DNA of 37,628 nt from Mayfieldus sp038317345 (lineage in GTDB: Bacteria > Actinomycetota > Thermoleophilia > Solirubrobacterales > 70-9), in contig JBBQBH010000026.1 of the NCBI GenBank assembly GCA_038317345.1, forward strand, positions 1-37,628. The letters run 5' to 3'. The notes beneath the pieces were generated by a model. It had not been told where the DNA came from. It made no database searches and was given only the letters and a program-made list of their open reading frames with translations. The position numbers and the translations under genes are program-made. Below are positions 1 to 8,734 of this stretch, piece by piece; position 1 is the stretch's first letter, and every line of letters starts with the position of its first letter.

Positions 1-1
1 C

Positions 2-1495
2 GGCTGGCACCCGGGCGTGGTCGGAATCGTCGCCTCGCGGTTGGTCGAGCGCCACTGGCGCCCGGTCATCCTGCTCTCGTTCGACGGCGATAGCGGGCGC
101 GGCTCGGGTCGCAGCATCACGGGCTTCGACCTGCTCGGCGGGTTGGAGGCTTGCTCGGAGCACCTGGTCCGTTTCGGGGGCCACCGGGCGGCCGCCGGGC
201 TCGAGCTCGAGGCCTCCGAGTTGGAGAGCTTTCGAGACGCCTTCATCTCCCATGCTGCCCAGCAGCTCGGCCCCGAGGAGCTCACCCGCACCGAGAGCAT
301 CGACGCAGTGGTCGGCGGCGACGGCCTCGGGCTCGAGCTGGCCGAGGAGCTGGAGCGATTGGGCCCGTTCGGAGCCGGAAACCCGGGCATCCGGTTGCTG
401 GTTCCGTCGGCCCGGCTCGGCGATGTGACGTCGATGGGCGAGGGAAAGCACTCGCGCTTCAGCCTCAGCAGCGGCGGTGCGCGGGCGCTCGGGGTCGCCT
501 TCGGCCGGTCCTCGCTGCCGGTCTCCGATAAGGAGCCGGTGGATGCCGCCGTACGCCTCGAGGTCAACCAGTGGAACGGCTCGGTGGAGCCGCGGGTGGT
601 CTTGCGCGAGCTCTATGAGCTGTCCGCCGAAGCCGAGGAGCCCCTGCACAGATGCTCCTGTGAGGAGGGGGAGTGGTGGCGCCGTTTCGATGCCGAGCTG
701 ACGGCGGGGCTCGAAGCCTGGCCCGGATCGGACCAGGCCGGTGCGGCGCAAGCTGGGGGCGAGCGACAGGCGGTACGGGGACGTCGGTCGGCCGTGGCGA
801 CGATGGCCGAGCTGGTCTCCAGCGGCGAGTCGGTGCTGGCGCTGTGCGCCGATGCCTCGCGGCGGGCCGAGCTTGCGGGCGGGGCGACCGGCCTGGGGCG
901 GTTTGGCGGGGGCGCGGCGTCGATCGCCTGCGGCCGCTGTGGAGCCGACGCGATCGGTGACCTGGGCGCTCGACCGGAGGCGAGCCTGGCGCTGGCCGAC
1001 TTCGACGCGCTGGCACTGGCGCCGCAGATCGCGCTCGGCTTTGACCACGTGGTACTCGTCGATCCGCCGCCCTTCCCGCACCTCGCTGCGCTTTGCTCGC
1101 GCGGACCCGAGGGCAGTCCTTCGTTCGTACATTCGGCCTGGGGCGAGCAGGAGCGCGGGTTCGCCCTGCGCGTGCTCGATGACGAGTTGGGCATGGGGCG
1201 TCCTCTTCGGGATGCCTTCCGGAGCCTTGTCAGGGCGAAGTCGGCGGAGGGCAGCGAGCTGCGAGAAGCACTGACTGGCGACGGCGACCACCCGCATGGC
1301 CCGGAGCTGGCGGCGCGCTGCGTGCGTGTGCTGAACGAGCTCGAGTTGATCGTCTGGGACGCAAGGAGCCGCGAACGCAGCCTCAGCGTCGTATCCTCGG
1401 AACACACCAATCTGCAGCGATCGGGCGCATTTCGCGCCTACAGCGCCCGCCTCGAGGAGGGCAAGAGATACCTCGCAAGCCTCAGACAACCGTGA
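2..1495 (+). CDS. recJ: Single-stranded-DNA-specific exonuclease RecJ, C-terminal part (start lies outside the window)
   Basis: The reading frame is open from base 2, so the gene enters from upstream and only about 497 C-terminal codons are visible. It begins inside the DHHA1 domain with the RecJ signature GWHPGVVGIVASRL, followed by GSGRSITGFDLL and FGGHRAAAGLEL (FGGH is the DHHA1 nucleic-acid-binding motif). RecJ degrades single-stranded DNA 5'->3' in recombination and repair in the cytoplasm. The catalytic DHH half is not in view. About 400 residues follow the DHHA1 domain: an OB-fold-like part and then a poorly conserved region, longer than in E. coli RecJ and like the extended RecJ of Deinococcus and Firmicutes. 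The stop overlaps the next start as GTGA, so rel is probably translationally coupled. Confidence 0.93.
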   Translation, partial: GWHPGVVGIVASRLVERHWRPVILLSFDGDSGRGSGRSITGFDLLGGLEACSEHLVRFGGHRAAAGLELEASELESFRDAFISHAAQQLGPEELTRTESIDAVVGGDGLGLELAEELERLGPFGAGNPGIRLLVPSARLGDVTSMGEGKHSRFSLSSGGARALGVAFGRSSLPVSDKEPVDAAVRLEVNQWNGSVEPRVVLRELYELSAEAEEPLHRCSCEEGEWWRRFDAELTAGLEAWPGSDQAGAAQAGGERQAVRGRRSAVATMAELVSSGESVLALCADASRRAELAGGATGLGRFGGGAASIACGRCGADAIGDLGARPEASLALADFDALALAPQIALGFDHVVLVDPPPFPHLAALCSRGPEGSPSFVHSAWGEQERGFALRVLDDELGMGRPLRDAFRSLVRAKSAEGSELREALTGDGDHPHGPELAARCVRVLNELELIVWDARSRERSLSVVSSEHTNLQRSGAFRAYSARLEEGKRYLASLRQP

Positions 1496-3957
1496 AGCGC
1501 GATGCCACCGCTAAGGGCAAGCAAGCCCCTGCGGCGCGCTCTTCGAAGAAGTCGGCCGATGGCCCCAAGGCCGCGGGCAAGGCGAGCGCGACGAAGAAGC
1601 GACGCGCCAACGGCAAGCCAGCCGCTAAGCCCGCCACCAAGCTGGCTGCACCGAACGGCGCTCCCGCACTGGCGGACCGGCACGGCCACACCAAGGTGGG
1701 TGCCCCCGCGGAGACCGTCGCGGTGGCGCCGGTCGACGACCTGACCCGTGGGCTCACCGCCGAGCAGCGTGGCCTGCTCGGCGACCTGTTTGCGGTGATC
1801 GGCGAGCACGAGGACGAGTCGCTTACGCCGATCGATCGCGATGCGGTGCAACACGCCTTCGTCTTCGCCTGCGATCGGCACGCCGACCAGATGCGCAAAT
1901 CGGGCGACGAGTTCATCACCCACCCGGTAGGGGTGGCGCAGATCTGCGCCGCGATGCGGCTCGACTCCGAGACGCTGTGCGCGGCGCTGCTGCACGACAC
2001 GGTTGAGGACACCAGCGCCAGCCTCGAGGAGATCGACGACGGGTTCGGCACCGAGGTCGCCCAGCTGGTCGACGGCGTCACGAAGCTGACCGGGATCACC
2101 TTCGAGAGCCGCGACGAGCGCCAGGCCGAGAACTACCGCAAGATGATGATCGCAGTCGCCACCGACGTAAGGGTGATCCTGATCAAGCTGGCCGACCGGC
2201 TGCACAACATGCGCACGTTGTCGGCGCTGGCGAAGCAGAAGCAGATCGCCAAGGCGCGCGAGACGCTGGAGATCTATGCCCCGCTCGCGCACCGCCTCGG
2301 CATCCACGCGATCAAGTGGGAGCTCGAGGACTTGGCGTTCGCGACCCTGCACCCCCGCAAGTACGACGAGATCAAGAAGCTGGTTTCCCAGCAGCGATTG
2401 GAGCGGGAGCGCTACGTCGAGGATGCGGGCGAGTTCCTCTCGGCGGAGCTGGAGAAGGTCGGCATCTCGGCCGAGATCTCAGGCCGCGCCAAGCACTTCT
2501 ATTCGATCCACACCAAGATGACGCGCAAGGGGCGCGAGTTCAACGAGATCTTCGACCTCACCGCGATGCGGGTGCTCGTCGGCTCGGTCAAGGACTGCTA
2601 CGGGACGATCGGGGTCATCCACTCGATCTGGAAGCCGCTGCCCGGCCGCTTCAAGGACTTCGTGGCAATGCCGAAGGCGAACATGTACCAGGCGCTGCAC
2701 ACGACGGTGATTGGCCCCGAAGGACGGCCGCTGGAGATCCAGATCCGCACCGAGCAGATGCACCGCATCGCCGAGTACGGGATCGCCACCCACGTCGCCT
2801 ACAAGGAGGGCAAGTCGACCGCCGACGCCGAGCAGGAGAAGATGGCCTGGCTGCGCCATCTGGTCGAGTCGGAGGGCGAACAGGACCCGGCCGAGTTCCT
2901 CGACTCGCTGAAGGTCGATCTGTTCGAGGACGAGGTCTTCGTGTTCACGCCGAAGGGCGAGGTGAAGAACCTCTCCGCCGGCTCGACCCCGCTCGACTTC
3001 GCCTACGCGGTGCACACTGACGTCGGCCACCGCTGCGTGGGCGCGAAGGTCAACGACAGGCTGGTGCCGTTGCACTACACGCTGCGAAGCGGCGACATCG
3101 TCGAGGTGCTGACCTCCAAGCAGGAGCGTGGTCCCTCGCGGGACTGGCTGAAGCTGGTGCGCACGAGCCGGGCCCGCAACAAGATCCGCGCCTGGTTCAA
3201 GCGCGAGCGGCGCGAGGACGCCGAGCGTCACGGGCGCGAACAGCTCCAGCAGGCGCTCCGCAACCGCGGTCTGCCGTCGCAGAAGGTCGCTCCGTCCGAC
3301 CTGCTCGCCGACGTGATCCGCGAGATGGGTTTCAAGAAGGCCGACGACTTCTACATCGCACTCGGTGGGGGAAAGGTCTCCTCGCGCACCGTCGCCAACA
3401 AGCTGATGCAGCGGCTGAAGGCGGGGGAGTCGGTGGACCAGGAGCAGACCGTCGACGACCTGATCAGCGACCGCGATGACCACGAGCGGCGCCGCACCGA
3501 GGCCTCCAACTACGGGATTCAAGTCAAGGGCGTCGAGGACGTCGCGGTGCGGCTCGCCAAATGCTGCAGACCGGTGCCAGGCGATGAGATCGTCGGCTAT
3601 GTGTCATTGGGGCGTGGGATCACGATTCACCGCGAGGACTGCAAGAACGTAAAGGCGCTGCGCAAGGCGCCGGAACGCTTCGTCGAGGTGAGCTGGGACG
3701 GCGAGAACGAGGCCTCCTACCGGGTCGAGCTCCAGGTCGACGCGTATGACCGCACCCGCCTGCTCGAGGACCTTTCGCGCACCTTCGCCGAGGCCGGCAT
3801 CAACATCATCGAGGCCAGCTGCTCAACCAAGCACCCGATGGTCAAGAACCGCTTCGTGGTCGAGGTCGGGGACACCCAGCAGCTGAAGCAGTGCGTGACC
3901 CGGCTGCGCAACCTCGACTCGGTGTTCGACGCTTACCGCGTCACGCCGACCGGCTGA
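1492..3957 (+). CDS. rel: Bifunctional (p)ppGpp synthetase/hydrolase (long RelA/SpoT homologue)
   Basis: This 821-residue enzyme makes and degrades the alarmone (p)ppGpp. Residues 1-65 are a Lys/Ala-rich, probably disordered extension. The HD hydrolase domain follows (about 115-265), with HDTVED at 168-173 intact. The synthetase domain (about 300-450) has RFKD at 386-389 and the MPKANMYQALHTTV segment. TGS is at about 480-540, the Cys-Cys...His...Cys zinc-finger-like domain is near 690-715 (KCCRPVPGDEIVGY), and a C-terminal ACT domain runs from about 745 to 820. The intact HD residues and the RFKD form (rather than EFDD of E. coli RelA) both indicate a bifunctional Rel. The GTG start at 1492 overlaps the recJ stop. 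Confidence 0.97.
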   Translation: MKRDATAKGKQAPAARSSKKSADGPKAAGKASATKKRRANGKPAAKPATKLAAPNGAPALADRHGHTKVGAPAETVAVAPVDDLTRGLTAEQRGLLGDLFAVIGEHEDESLTPIDRDAVQHAFVFACDRHADQMRKSGDEFITHPVGVAQICAAMRLDSETLCAALLHDTVEDTSASLEEIDDGFGTEVAQLVDGVTKLTGITFESRDERQAENYRKMMIAVATDVRVILIKLADRLHNMRTLSALAKQKQIAKARETLEIYAPLAHRLGIHAIKWELEDLAFATLHPRKYDEIKKLVSQQRLERERYVEDAGEFLSAELEKVGISAEISGRAKHFYSIHTKMTRKGREFNEIFDLTAMRVLVGSVKDCYGTIGVIHSIWKPLPGRFKDFVAMPKANMYQALHTTVIGPEGRPLEIQIRTEQMHRIAEYGIATHVAYKEGKSTADAEQEKMAWLRHLVESEGEQDPAEFLDSLKVDLFEDEVFVFTPKGEVKNLSAGSTPLDFAYAVHTDVGHRCVGAKVNDRLVPLHYTLRSGDIVEVLTSKQERGPSRDWLKLVRTSRARNKIRAWFKRERREDAERHGREQLQQALRNRGLPSQKVAPSDLLADVIREMGFKKADDFYIALGGGKVSSRTVANKLMQRLKAGESVDQEQTVDDLISDRDDHERRRTEASNYGIQVKGVEDVAVRLAKCCRPVPGDEIVGYVSLGRGITIHREDCKNVKALRKAPERFVEVSWDGENEASYRVELQVDAYDRTRLLEDLSRTFAEAGINIIEASCSTKHPMVKNRFVVEVGDTQQLKQCVTRLRNLDSVFDAYRVTPTG

Positions 3958-3959
3958 GC

Positions 3960-4352
3960 GTGGGCGCCAACGCGGAGTACGTCCGCGGCTTCGTCGAGGC
4001 CTGGAACCGCCGCGACCTGGAGTCATATCTCGACGACGTGCGACCGGCGTTCGAATGGGTGGTGGCGCGTGAGCATCCCGACGCGGCGACCCACCGCGGC
4101 CGGGACGAGGTGGCTGGCTACCTGGCCGACTGGATCTCGACCATGCCCGACCTTCAGATCGAGGTCGAGGAGATCGAGGAGGCCGGCGACAAGGTGCTGC
4201 TGGTCATGCGGATGAGCGGAAGCGGCGCCGACAGCGGTGCCGGAACCGAGGTGCGGGTGGCGACGATCAGCACCTTGCGCGACGGGACGCCGCTGCGCAC
4301 CGAGGAGTTCCTCGACCCAGCCGAAGCACGCGAAGCGCTCACCGCGAGCTAG
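3960..4352 (+). CDS. SnoaL-like (NTF2 fold) protein
   Basis: A 130-residue alpha+beta-barrel protein starts at GTG 3960, two bases after the rel stop (VGANAEYVRGFVEAWNRRD). It has the typical SnoaL pattern: an N-terminal helix with a W-N-R-R-D segment, a buried FEW near residue 32, HRGRDEVAGYLADWI, and C-terminal strands ending in LRTEEFLDPAEAREAL. SnoaL-fold proteins include polyketide cyclases, limonene epoxide hydrolases and many proteins without known function, and nothing here identifies a substrate. The frame stays open upstream to 3891, but that would overlap rel by 67 bases. The stop interleaves with that of the convergent gene at 4349 (shared CTAG). Confidence 0.8.
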   Translation: MGANAEYVRGFVEAWNRRDLESYLDDVRPAFEWVVAREHPDAATHRGRDEVAGYLADWISTMPDLQIEVEEIEEAGDKVLLVMRMSGSGADSGAGTEVRVATISTLRDGTPLRTEEFLDPAEAREALTAS

Positions 4353-4798
4353 TCGAGCCCGGCGTCGCGGCGCGCCTGCTGCTGGTCGAGGTAGAAACCG
4401 ACCTCAGTGATCCGGCCGTCCACGATCCGGCAGAGCTGGGCCACCTCCTGGGGTAGCTCCGCGCCCGTGCCGCGCATCCGGCCGACGGCGCTGGCTAGCA
4501 CCAGAATTTGTCCGTCTCCGGTATCGACGACCTCCTCCACGGACACCCGGAACTCCTCCCACGGCTCCATCCACACGCCCCATCCCTGCCTGAGTCCGTC
4601 GACTCCACGGAATTCCTGCTCCATGACCCCGACGCCCGAGTCCCCGGGAGTGACGAACTTGACCTCCACGTCGGGGCTGAACCGGTCTCCGTAGCTGTCC
4701 CAATGCTCGTCGTCTCGCATCAGCTCGTCCATCTCGATCTGGGTAGCTGCCTCTCTGGTGAAGAGGCTGATCACCAACTCGACGTCTTCCTGAGACAT
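4349..4798 (-). CDS. SnoaL-like (NTF2 fold) protein
   Basis: A 149-residue protein starting MSQEDVELVISLF, a common opening for SnoaL-like paralogues of Thermoleophilia-type actinobacteria. It has WDSYGDRFSPDVEVKF, FRGVDGLRQGWGVWMEPWEEF and a C-terminal strand-rich part ending near FYLDQQQARRDAGLD. It is the last gene of the six-gene minus-strand run, nine bases after the HIT gene. It is only distantly similar to the neighbouring gene at 3960 although both have the same fold, and the two converge with overlapping stops. No substrate can be inferred. Confidence 0.8.
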   Translation of the reverse strand: MSQEDVELVISLFTREAATQIEMDELMRDDEHWDSYGDRFSPDVEVKFVTPGDSGVGVMEQEFRGVDGLRQGWGVWMEPWEEFRVSVEEVVDTGDGQILVLASAVGRMRGTGAELPQEVAQLCRIVDGRITEVGFYLDQQQARRDAGLD

Positions 4799-4807
4799 GG
4801 GCCGAAG

Positions 4808-5242
4808 CTAGCGCAGTCGGTCGAGCGTCGTTCGGATGGCGTCGCGCGCCGCGTCGCGCTGCTCGTCGGACTCGTACTTCTGGCGCGGCCAGAAGAAGCC
4901 GCGAAGGCCGTCCTTGGGTTTGCGCGGCACAACATGGACGTGCAGGTGCGGCACGCTCTGACTGACCACGTTGTTCATCGCGACGAAGCTGCCCGGTTTC
5001 TTCATCGCAGTGGGGATCGCCCGCGAGAGCAGTTGGACGGTGGCAAAGAATGGCCCGATCTCTTCGGCCGGCAGGTCGGCAAGCGTCTCGTGATGGTGGC
5101 GGGGGATCACCAGGCAGTGGCCCGGGAACAAGGGCCGGTGGTCGAGGAAGGCGACTGCGTGAGGCTCGTCCAGCACCACCCAGGCGGCGTCCTCGGCGCC
5201 GGCGGCGATGCGGCAGAAGGCGCAATCGGTCTGGTCAGGCAA
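4808..5242 (-). CDS. HIT family nucleotide hydrolase/transferase
   Basis: A 144-residue histidine-triad protein with the catalytic motif HLHVHVVPR (His99, His101, His103) and an N-terminal CAFC pair (Cys7, Cys10) followed by a third metal-ligand candidate in RHHHETL. HIT proteins hydrolyse or transfer the phosphate of purine nucleotide conjugates such as Ap4A or AMP-lysine. The start is TTG at 5242, which overlaps the end of the upstream kinase-like gene by 8 bases. The C-terminal FFWPRQKYESDEQ segment is typical of the HinT/Hit branch. The natural substrate cannot be read from the sequence. Confidence 0.9.
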   Translation of the reverse strand: MPDQTDCAFCRIAAGAEDAAWVVLDEPHAVAFLDHRPLFPGHCLVIPRHHHETLADLPAEEIGPFFATVQLLSRAIPTAMKKPGSFVAMNNVVSQSVPHLHVHVVPRKPKDGLRGFFWPRQKYESDEQRDAARDAIRTTLDRLR

Positions 5243-6263
5243 CGACGGTCAGTGCCCCGGGCTCGATCCGAAGCTCGGCCCTGGACTGCTCGCCGATGTA
5301 ATCGCCGTCGACCTGGAGTGGGAATGGCCGCGGCACGCCGTCGAAGTCAAGCGAGGCCGAGCTGACGTTCGCTTCGCGGAGGTCGTCGAAGCACTCGATC
5401 TGACGGTGATTGGCGGCGCTGAGCCCTTCGCTGAGCAGGCGGGTGATCAGAGTCGGGGTGTCGCGCTGCGCGGCGCGTTTCAGCACCGCGACCGAGAGGG
5501 TGCCATCGTCGAGCGTGACCCCCTCGCAGACCCTGATTGGCCGCGACGCGAAATAGGTATAGGGGTCGGAGTTCTGGACCAGGGCGGTGATGCCCTCGAC
5601 CTCGTTACCCGCGACTTCGACCCGCAGGACGACGGGATTGCGCAGGTAGCGGCGGTAGAAGCTCGAGAGTGCCGCCCACGAGTAGTAGTAGGGCCCCGCC
5701 TTGGCCTTGAGGCCGGGACGTGCGTCGACTCGTTCGGTGACGCTGGCGTCGAGCCCCATGCCGCAGGAGAAGACGAAGCGGCGTCCGTTCACGTTGCCGA
5801 GGTCGATGCGCCGGGGTCGGAAGTCGTCGGCCAGACCGAGCAGGTGCTCGGTGGCGTCGACGACGTCGTTGGGGATCCCGAGCGTGCGGGCGACGACGTT
5901 GGTCGAGCCACCCGGCAGCACCGAGACCGGGACGTCGGTCCCGACCAGGCCGTTGGCGACCTCGTTGAGGGTGCCGTCGCCCCCGAATGCGACGACGATG
6001 TCATAGGCGCCGTCACGGGCCTCGCGGCCGATCTCGGTGGCGTGGTTCTGGGCCTCGGTGGAGACCGCCTCGACGTTGTAGCGGCCCTGGAGCGCGTAGA
6101 CGACGAGGTTCTTGAGCCGGTCGGAGACCGTCGTCGCGTAGGGGTTGACGATGATCAGCATTCGCTTCTTGGCCGAACCGGGTTTGGGGGGCAGGGGAGA
6201 GCTGGCCGGCCTGGTCTCGCTCGGGGGCGCCTCGGGAGCCGCTGAGGTTGGTACGGAGGCCAC
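5235..6263 (-). CDS. Diacylglycerol/lipid kinase family protein (YegS/DgkB-like)
   Basis: The nucleotide-binding catalytic domain begins at MLIIVNPYATTVSDRLKNL and contains GGDGTLNEVANG (GGDGT at about residues 94-98 from the chosen start) and LPGGSTNVVARTLGIP, the ATP-binding and substrate-loop motifs of the DAGK_cat/YegS family. The C-terminal half is the beta-sandwich lipid-binding domain. The enzyme probably phosphorylates a diacylglycerol-like or long-chain-base lipid at the membrane face. I chose GTG 6263, 11 bases after the upstream stop, which leaves a 34-residue Pro/Ser-rich leader. The frame is open to 6350, but that would run into the upstream gene. Starting at the internal ATG before LIIVNPY is also possible. 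Confidence 0.9.
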   Translation of the reverse strand: MASVPTSAAPEAPPSETRPASSPLPPKPGSAKKRMLIIVNPYATTVSDRLKNLVVYALQGRYNVEAVSTEAQNHATEIGREARDGAYDIVVAFGGDGTLNEVANGLVGTDVPVSVLPGGSTNVVARTLGIPNDVVDATEHLLGLADDFRPRRIDLGNVNGRRFVFSCGMGLDASVTERVDARPGLKAKAGPYYYSWAALSSFYRRYLRNPVVLRVEVAGNEVEGITALVQNSDPYTYFASRPIRVCEGVTLDDGTLSVAVLKRAAQRDTPTLITRLLSEGLSAANHRQIECFDDLREANVSSASLDFDGVPRPFPLQVDGDYIGEQSRAELRIEPGALTVVA

Positions 6264-6273
6264 GATCTTGAGC

Positions 6274-7317
6274 CTAGCCCTCGCCGCCGACTGCGTCGTT
6301 GGCATCGCCGGTCGCCTCGTAGCGAACGACCTCACCGTCCTCGACCTCACGCACCCGCCCGTCGTTGACGAGCAGGTCGAGGTGGCCGATCACCTCCGAG
6401 AGGGTGAGGAATGCCTGGGTGACGGCGACGTTGCCCCACAGCGCCTGCGCCAGGTCATAGCCCGTCCGCGGATCCTCGGCGACCAGGCCGTAGAGCTTTT
6501 CGGCCCGCCGTTCGTGCAGGGCAAGGCGGTCGGTGATCAGCGAGACGTGATCGGTGATCGGCTCGCCGTGACCGGAGAGCACGATCTCGGCCGGCATCTC
6601 GCGGGTCTTCTTCAGCGAGTCGATGTAGGCGACCAGCGCCTGGGTGCGTTCTCCGGAGTCGTCGAGTGGGCGGCTGATCAACGGGTTGGAGGAGATGTGG
6701 GCGATTAGATGGTCGGCGGCGATCAGGATGCGGCGGTCCGGATCCCAGAACACGGTGTCGGAGGGGCTGTGACCGGGGCGGTGCAGCACCTGGAGGGTTC
6801 GGTCGCCCAGCTTCAGGTCCTCGCCGTCGTGCAACGGGCGGGTGACGTTTGCCTTCGCGCCCCATCCACGGAAGCTGCGCGAGACGCTCTGAAGGGCGTA
6901 GACAACGTTCTCGGGAATCCCGTGACGTCGCATCAGCTGCGCGGCAACCTCGTCCTCGCGCTCGGCGTCCTCGCCGAAGTTGGCGAGCCGCCGGACCGCA
7001 ACGTCGATCGCAGCCACCTCGGCGCCGGAGTGCTCGACGATGATCTCGACCAGGCCGAGGTGGTCGATGTGCTGGTGGGTGAGGATCACCAGCTCCAGAT
7101 CGGCGATCGAATGGCCGTGGTCGGCGAGCTGGCGCTGCAGCTCGTCCAGCGCCTTGCCCGAGTTGGGCCCGGTGTCGACCAGGGTCAGCGGCTTGTCCTC
7201 GATCAGGTAGCAGTTGACCCGACCGACGGCGAAAGGCGTGGGAATGCGCAGCTGGTGAATACCAGCCTCCGCCGCGCGCTCCAGCGCCTGCTCTGGTGTC
7301 AGCTGGGCTTCGGCCAT
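6274..7317 (-). CDS. Metallo-beta-lactamase fold hydrolase (LACTB2/glyoxalase-II-like)
   Basis: A 347-residue protein with the MBL zinc motif THQHIDH (His81, His83, Asp85, His86) and further metal-ligand segments HRPGHSPSDTVFW, ADHL and SGHGEPI. The last ~90 residues (ERRAEKLYGLVAEDPRTGYD onwards) form a winged-helix-like tail as in LACTB2-type hydrolases. This group contains thioesterases, RNA endonucleases and phosphodiesterases, so the substrate is open. ATG 7317 follows a GTG at 7320; either could start the protein. It lies 34 bases downstream of the phosphomannomutase gene and 11 bases before the lipid-kinase gene, all in one direction. Confidence 0.9.
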   Translation of the reverse strand: MAEAQLTPEQALERAAEAGIHQLRIPTPFAVGRVNCYLIEDKPLTLVDTGPNSGKALDELQRQLADHGHSIADLELVILTHQHIDHLGLVEIIVEHSGAEVAAIDVAVRRLANFGEDAEREDEVAAQLMRRHGIPENVVYALQSVSRSFRGWGAKANVTRPLHDGEDLKLGDRTLQVLHRPGHSPSDTVFWDPDRRILIAADHLIAHISSNPLISRPLDDSGERTQALVAYIDSLKKTREMPAEIVLSGHGEPITDHVSLITDRLALHERRAEKLYGLVAEDPRTGYDLAQALWGNVAVTQAFLTLSEVIGHLDLLVNDGRVREVEDGEVVRYEATGDANDAVGGEG

Positions 7318-7351
7318 CACCCGAATGACGAATGGCGAGTACAGAGCGACT

Positions 7352-8734
7352 TCACGATCGAATCAACCCCAACACCTCGTCGCGCTTCTGCTCCATGTCC
7401 TCGCGCGAGACCAGGGACTCCAGATTCAGGCGCAGCAAGGGCTCGGTGTTCGAGGGGCGGACGTTGAAGTGCCAGTCGGGATAGTCGACCGAGACCCCGT
7501 CCAGGTGCGTGATCTCGCCGTCGGAGTAGCGCTCGGCGATCTCCTCCATCTTCGCCTGCTGATCCGCGACCTCGGAGTTGATCTCGCCGGAGATGAAGTA
7601 GCGGGAGCGGAACTCGGACATCATCTCCGCGAGCCCGCGGCCCTCAACTGAGATCAGCTCCAGCATCAGCAGTGCCGGGATCGTCCCTGAGTCGGCGCAC
7701 CAGAACTCGCGGAAGTAGTAGTGGCCCGAGACCTCGCCGCCGAAGAAGGCGTGCTCCTCGCGCATCCGCGCCTTGAAGAAGGCGTGGCCGACCCGACTCA
7801 GCGCCGAGCGTCCCCCCGCGGCGGCGATCGTGTCCGGCACCGCCCGGCTGGAGCGGGGGTCGTAGAGGATCGTCGCCCCGGGCTCCTTTGCGAGCGCGGC
7901 GCGGGCAAGCAGCGCGCAGACGAAATCGCCGTCGCAGAACGAACCCTGCTCGTCGATGAAAAAGCAGCGGTCGGCGTCCCCGTCCCAGGCGATCCCGAGG
8001 TCGGCGCCCTCGGAGCGGACCCGCTCGATGATCAACCGCTGGTTCTCCTCGAGCAGGGGATTGGGCCCGTGGCCGGGAAAGTCCCCGTCGGGGACGAAGA
8101 AGAGCGGCACCGGATCGAGCCCGAGCTGTTCGAGGATCGGCCCGACCATCGGGCCGGCCATGCCGTTGGAGCCATCGACGACCACCTGCATCGGCTTCAC
8201 CTTCGCCGGGTCGATGAAGGAGAGGGCGCGTTCCCGGTACTGGTCCCAGATGTCGACCTCCTCGAACGAGCCGCCGCTGGGAGCGGGGCCGAGGCCGGCC
8301 TCGATCTCGCGCTGCACGTCGCCGATCCCGGCCTCGCCGGAGAGCGCCAGCGCTCCCTCGCGAACCAGCTTTATTCCCGTGTAGCCCTTCGGGTTGTGCG
8401 AGGGAGTGACCATCGCGCCGCCGTCGAGCTCCTTCGAGCCGACCAGCTCGTAGAGCATCTCGGTGGCGATCATGCCCGCGTCGACGACCGTGACTCCCTC
8501 GAAGATCAACCCGTCGCGAAGCTCCTGGGCCATGCTGGGGGCGCTGGGACGCATGTCGCGGCCAAGGCCCACCCGGAGCTCGGCCGGAGGCTTGTCGCGC
8601 ATCCGACCCAGCACGCGCGCGAACGCCCTGCCGACCGCGAGCGCGGTTGTCTCGTCCATCTCGGTGCCGTAGATCCCACGGATGTCGTACGCCTTGAAGA
8701 TCCCGGGGGGAGCAAGGACCTGCTGCTCAGTCAA
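7352..8734 (-). CDS. manB: Phosphomannomutase/phosphoglucomutase
   Basis: A 460-residue alpha-D-phosphohexomutase. In order: FKAYDIRGIYG (residues 13-23), the phosphoserine loop TPSHNPKGYTGIKL with Ser112, the metal loop DGDADRCFFID (from residue 251), the sugar-binding loop GEVSGHYYFREFWCADSG, and the phosphate-binding loop RPSNTEPLLRLNLES near the C terminus. It interconverts hexose 1- and 6-phosphates, feeding GDP-mannose or glucose polymers. SGHYYFREF and NTEPLLRLN place it with the ManB/AlgC type rather than glucosamine mutase GlmM. The TTG start overlaps the stop of the upstream HIT gene by 8 bases. Confidence 0.94.
   Translation of the reverse strand: MTEQQVLAPPGIFKAYDIRGIYGTEMDETTALAVGRAFARVLGRMRDKPPAELRVGLGRDMRPSAPSMAQELRDGLIFEGVTVVDAGMIATEMLYELVGSKELDGGAMVTPSHNPKGYTGIKLVREGALALSGEAGIGDVQREIEAGLGPAPSGGSFEEVDIWDQYRERALSFIDPAKVKPMQVVVDGSNGMAGPMVGPILEQLGLDPVPLFFVPDGDFPGHGPNPLLEENQRLIIERVRSEGADLGIAWDGDADRCFFIDEQGSFCDGDFVCALLARAALAKEPGATILYDPRSSRAVPDTIAAAGGRSALSRVGHAFFKARMREEHAFFGGEVSGHYYFREFWCADSGTIPALLMLELISVEGRGLAEMMSEFRSRYFISGEINSEVADQQAKMEEIAERYSDGEITHLDGVSVDYPDWHFNVRPSNTEPLLRLNLESLVSREDMEQKRDEVLGLIRS

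Noticed and set aside
2..1495. Truncated recJ pseudogene
   Set aside because: The frame is open to the window edge with intact motifs; the missing N-terminal half is explained by the window boundary.
1492..1690. Lys/Ala-rich N terminus of Rel as a separate small gene
   Set aside because: It is in frame with Rel and has no stop or second start with a ribosome-binding site; a similar Lys/Ala-rich region occurs in IF-2 of the same genome.
4349..4352. Interleaved stop codons of convergent genes (CTAG at 4349-4352, TTAG at 18941-18944) as a regulatory signal
   Set aside because: Overlaps of this kind are common in compact genomes and arise by chance; no hairpin is centred on either site.
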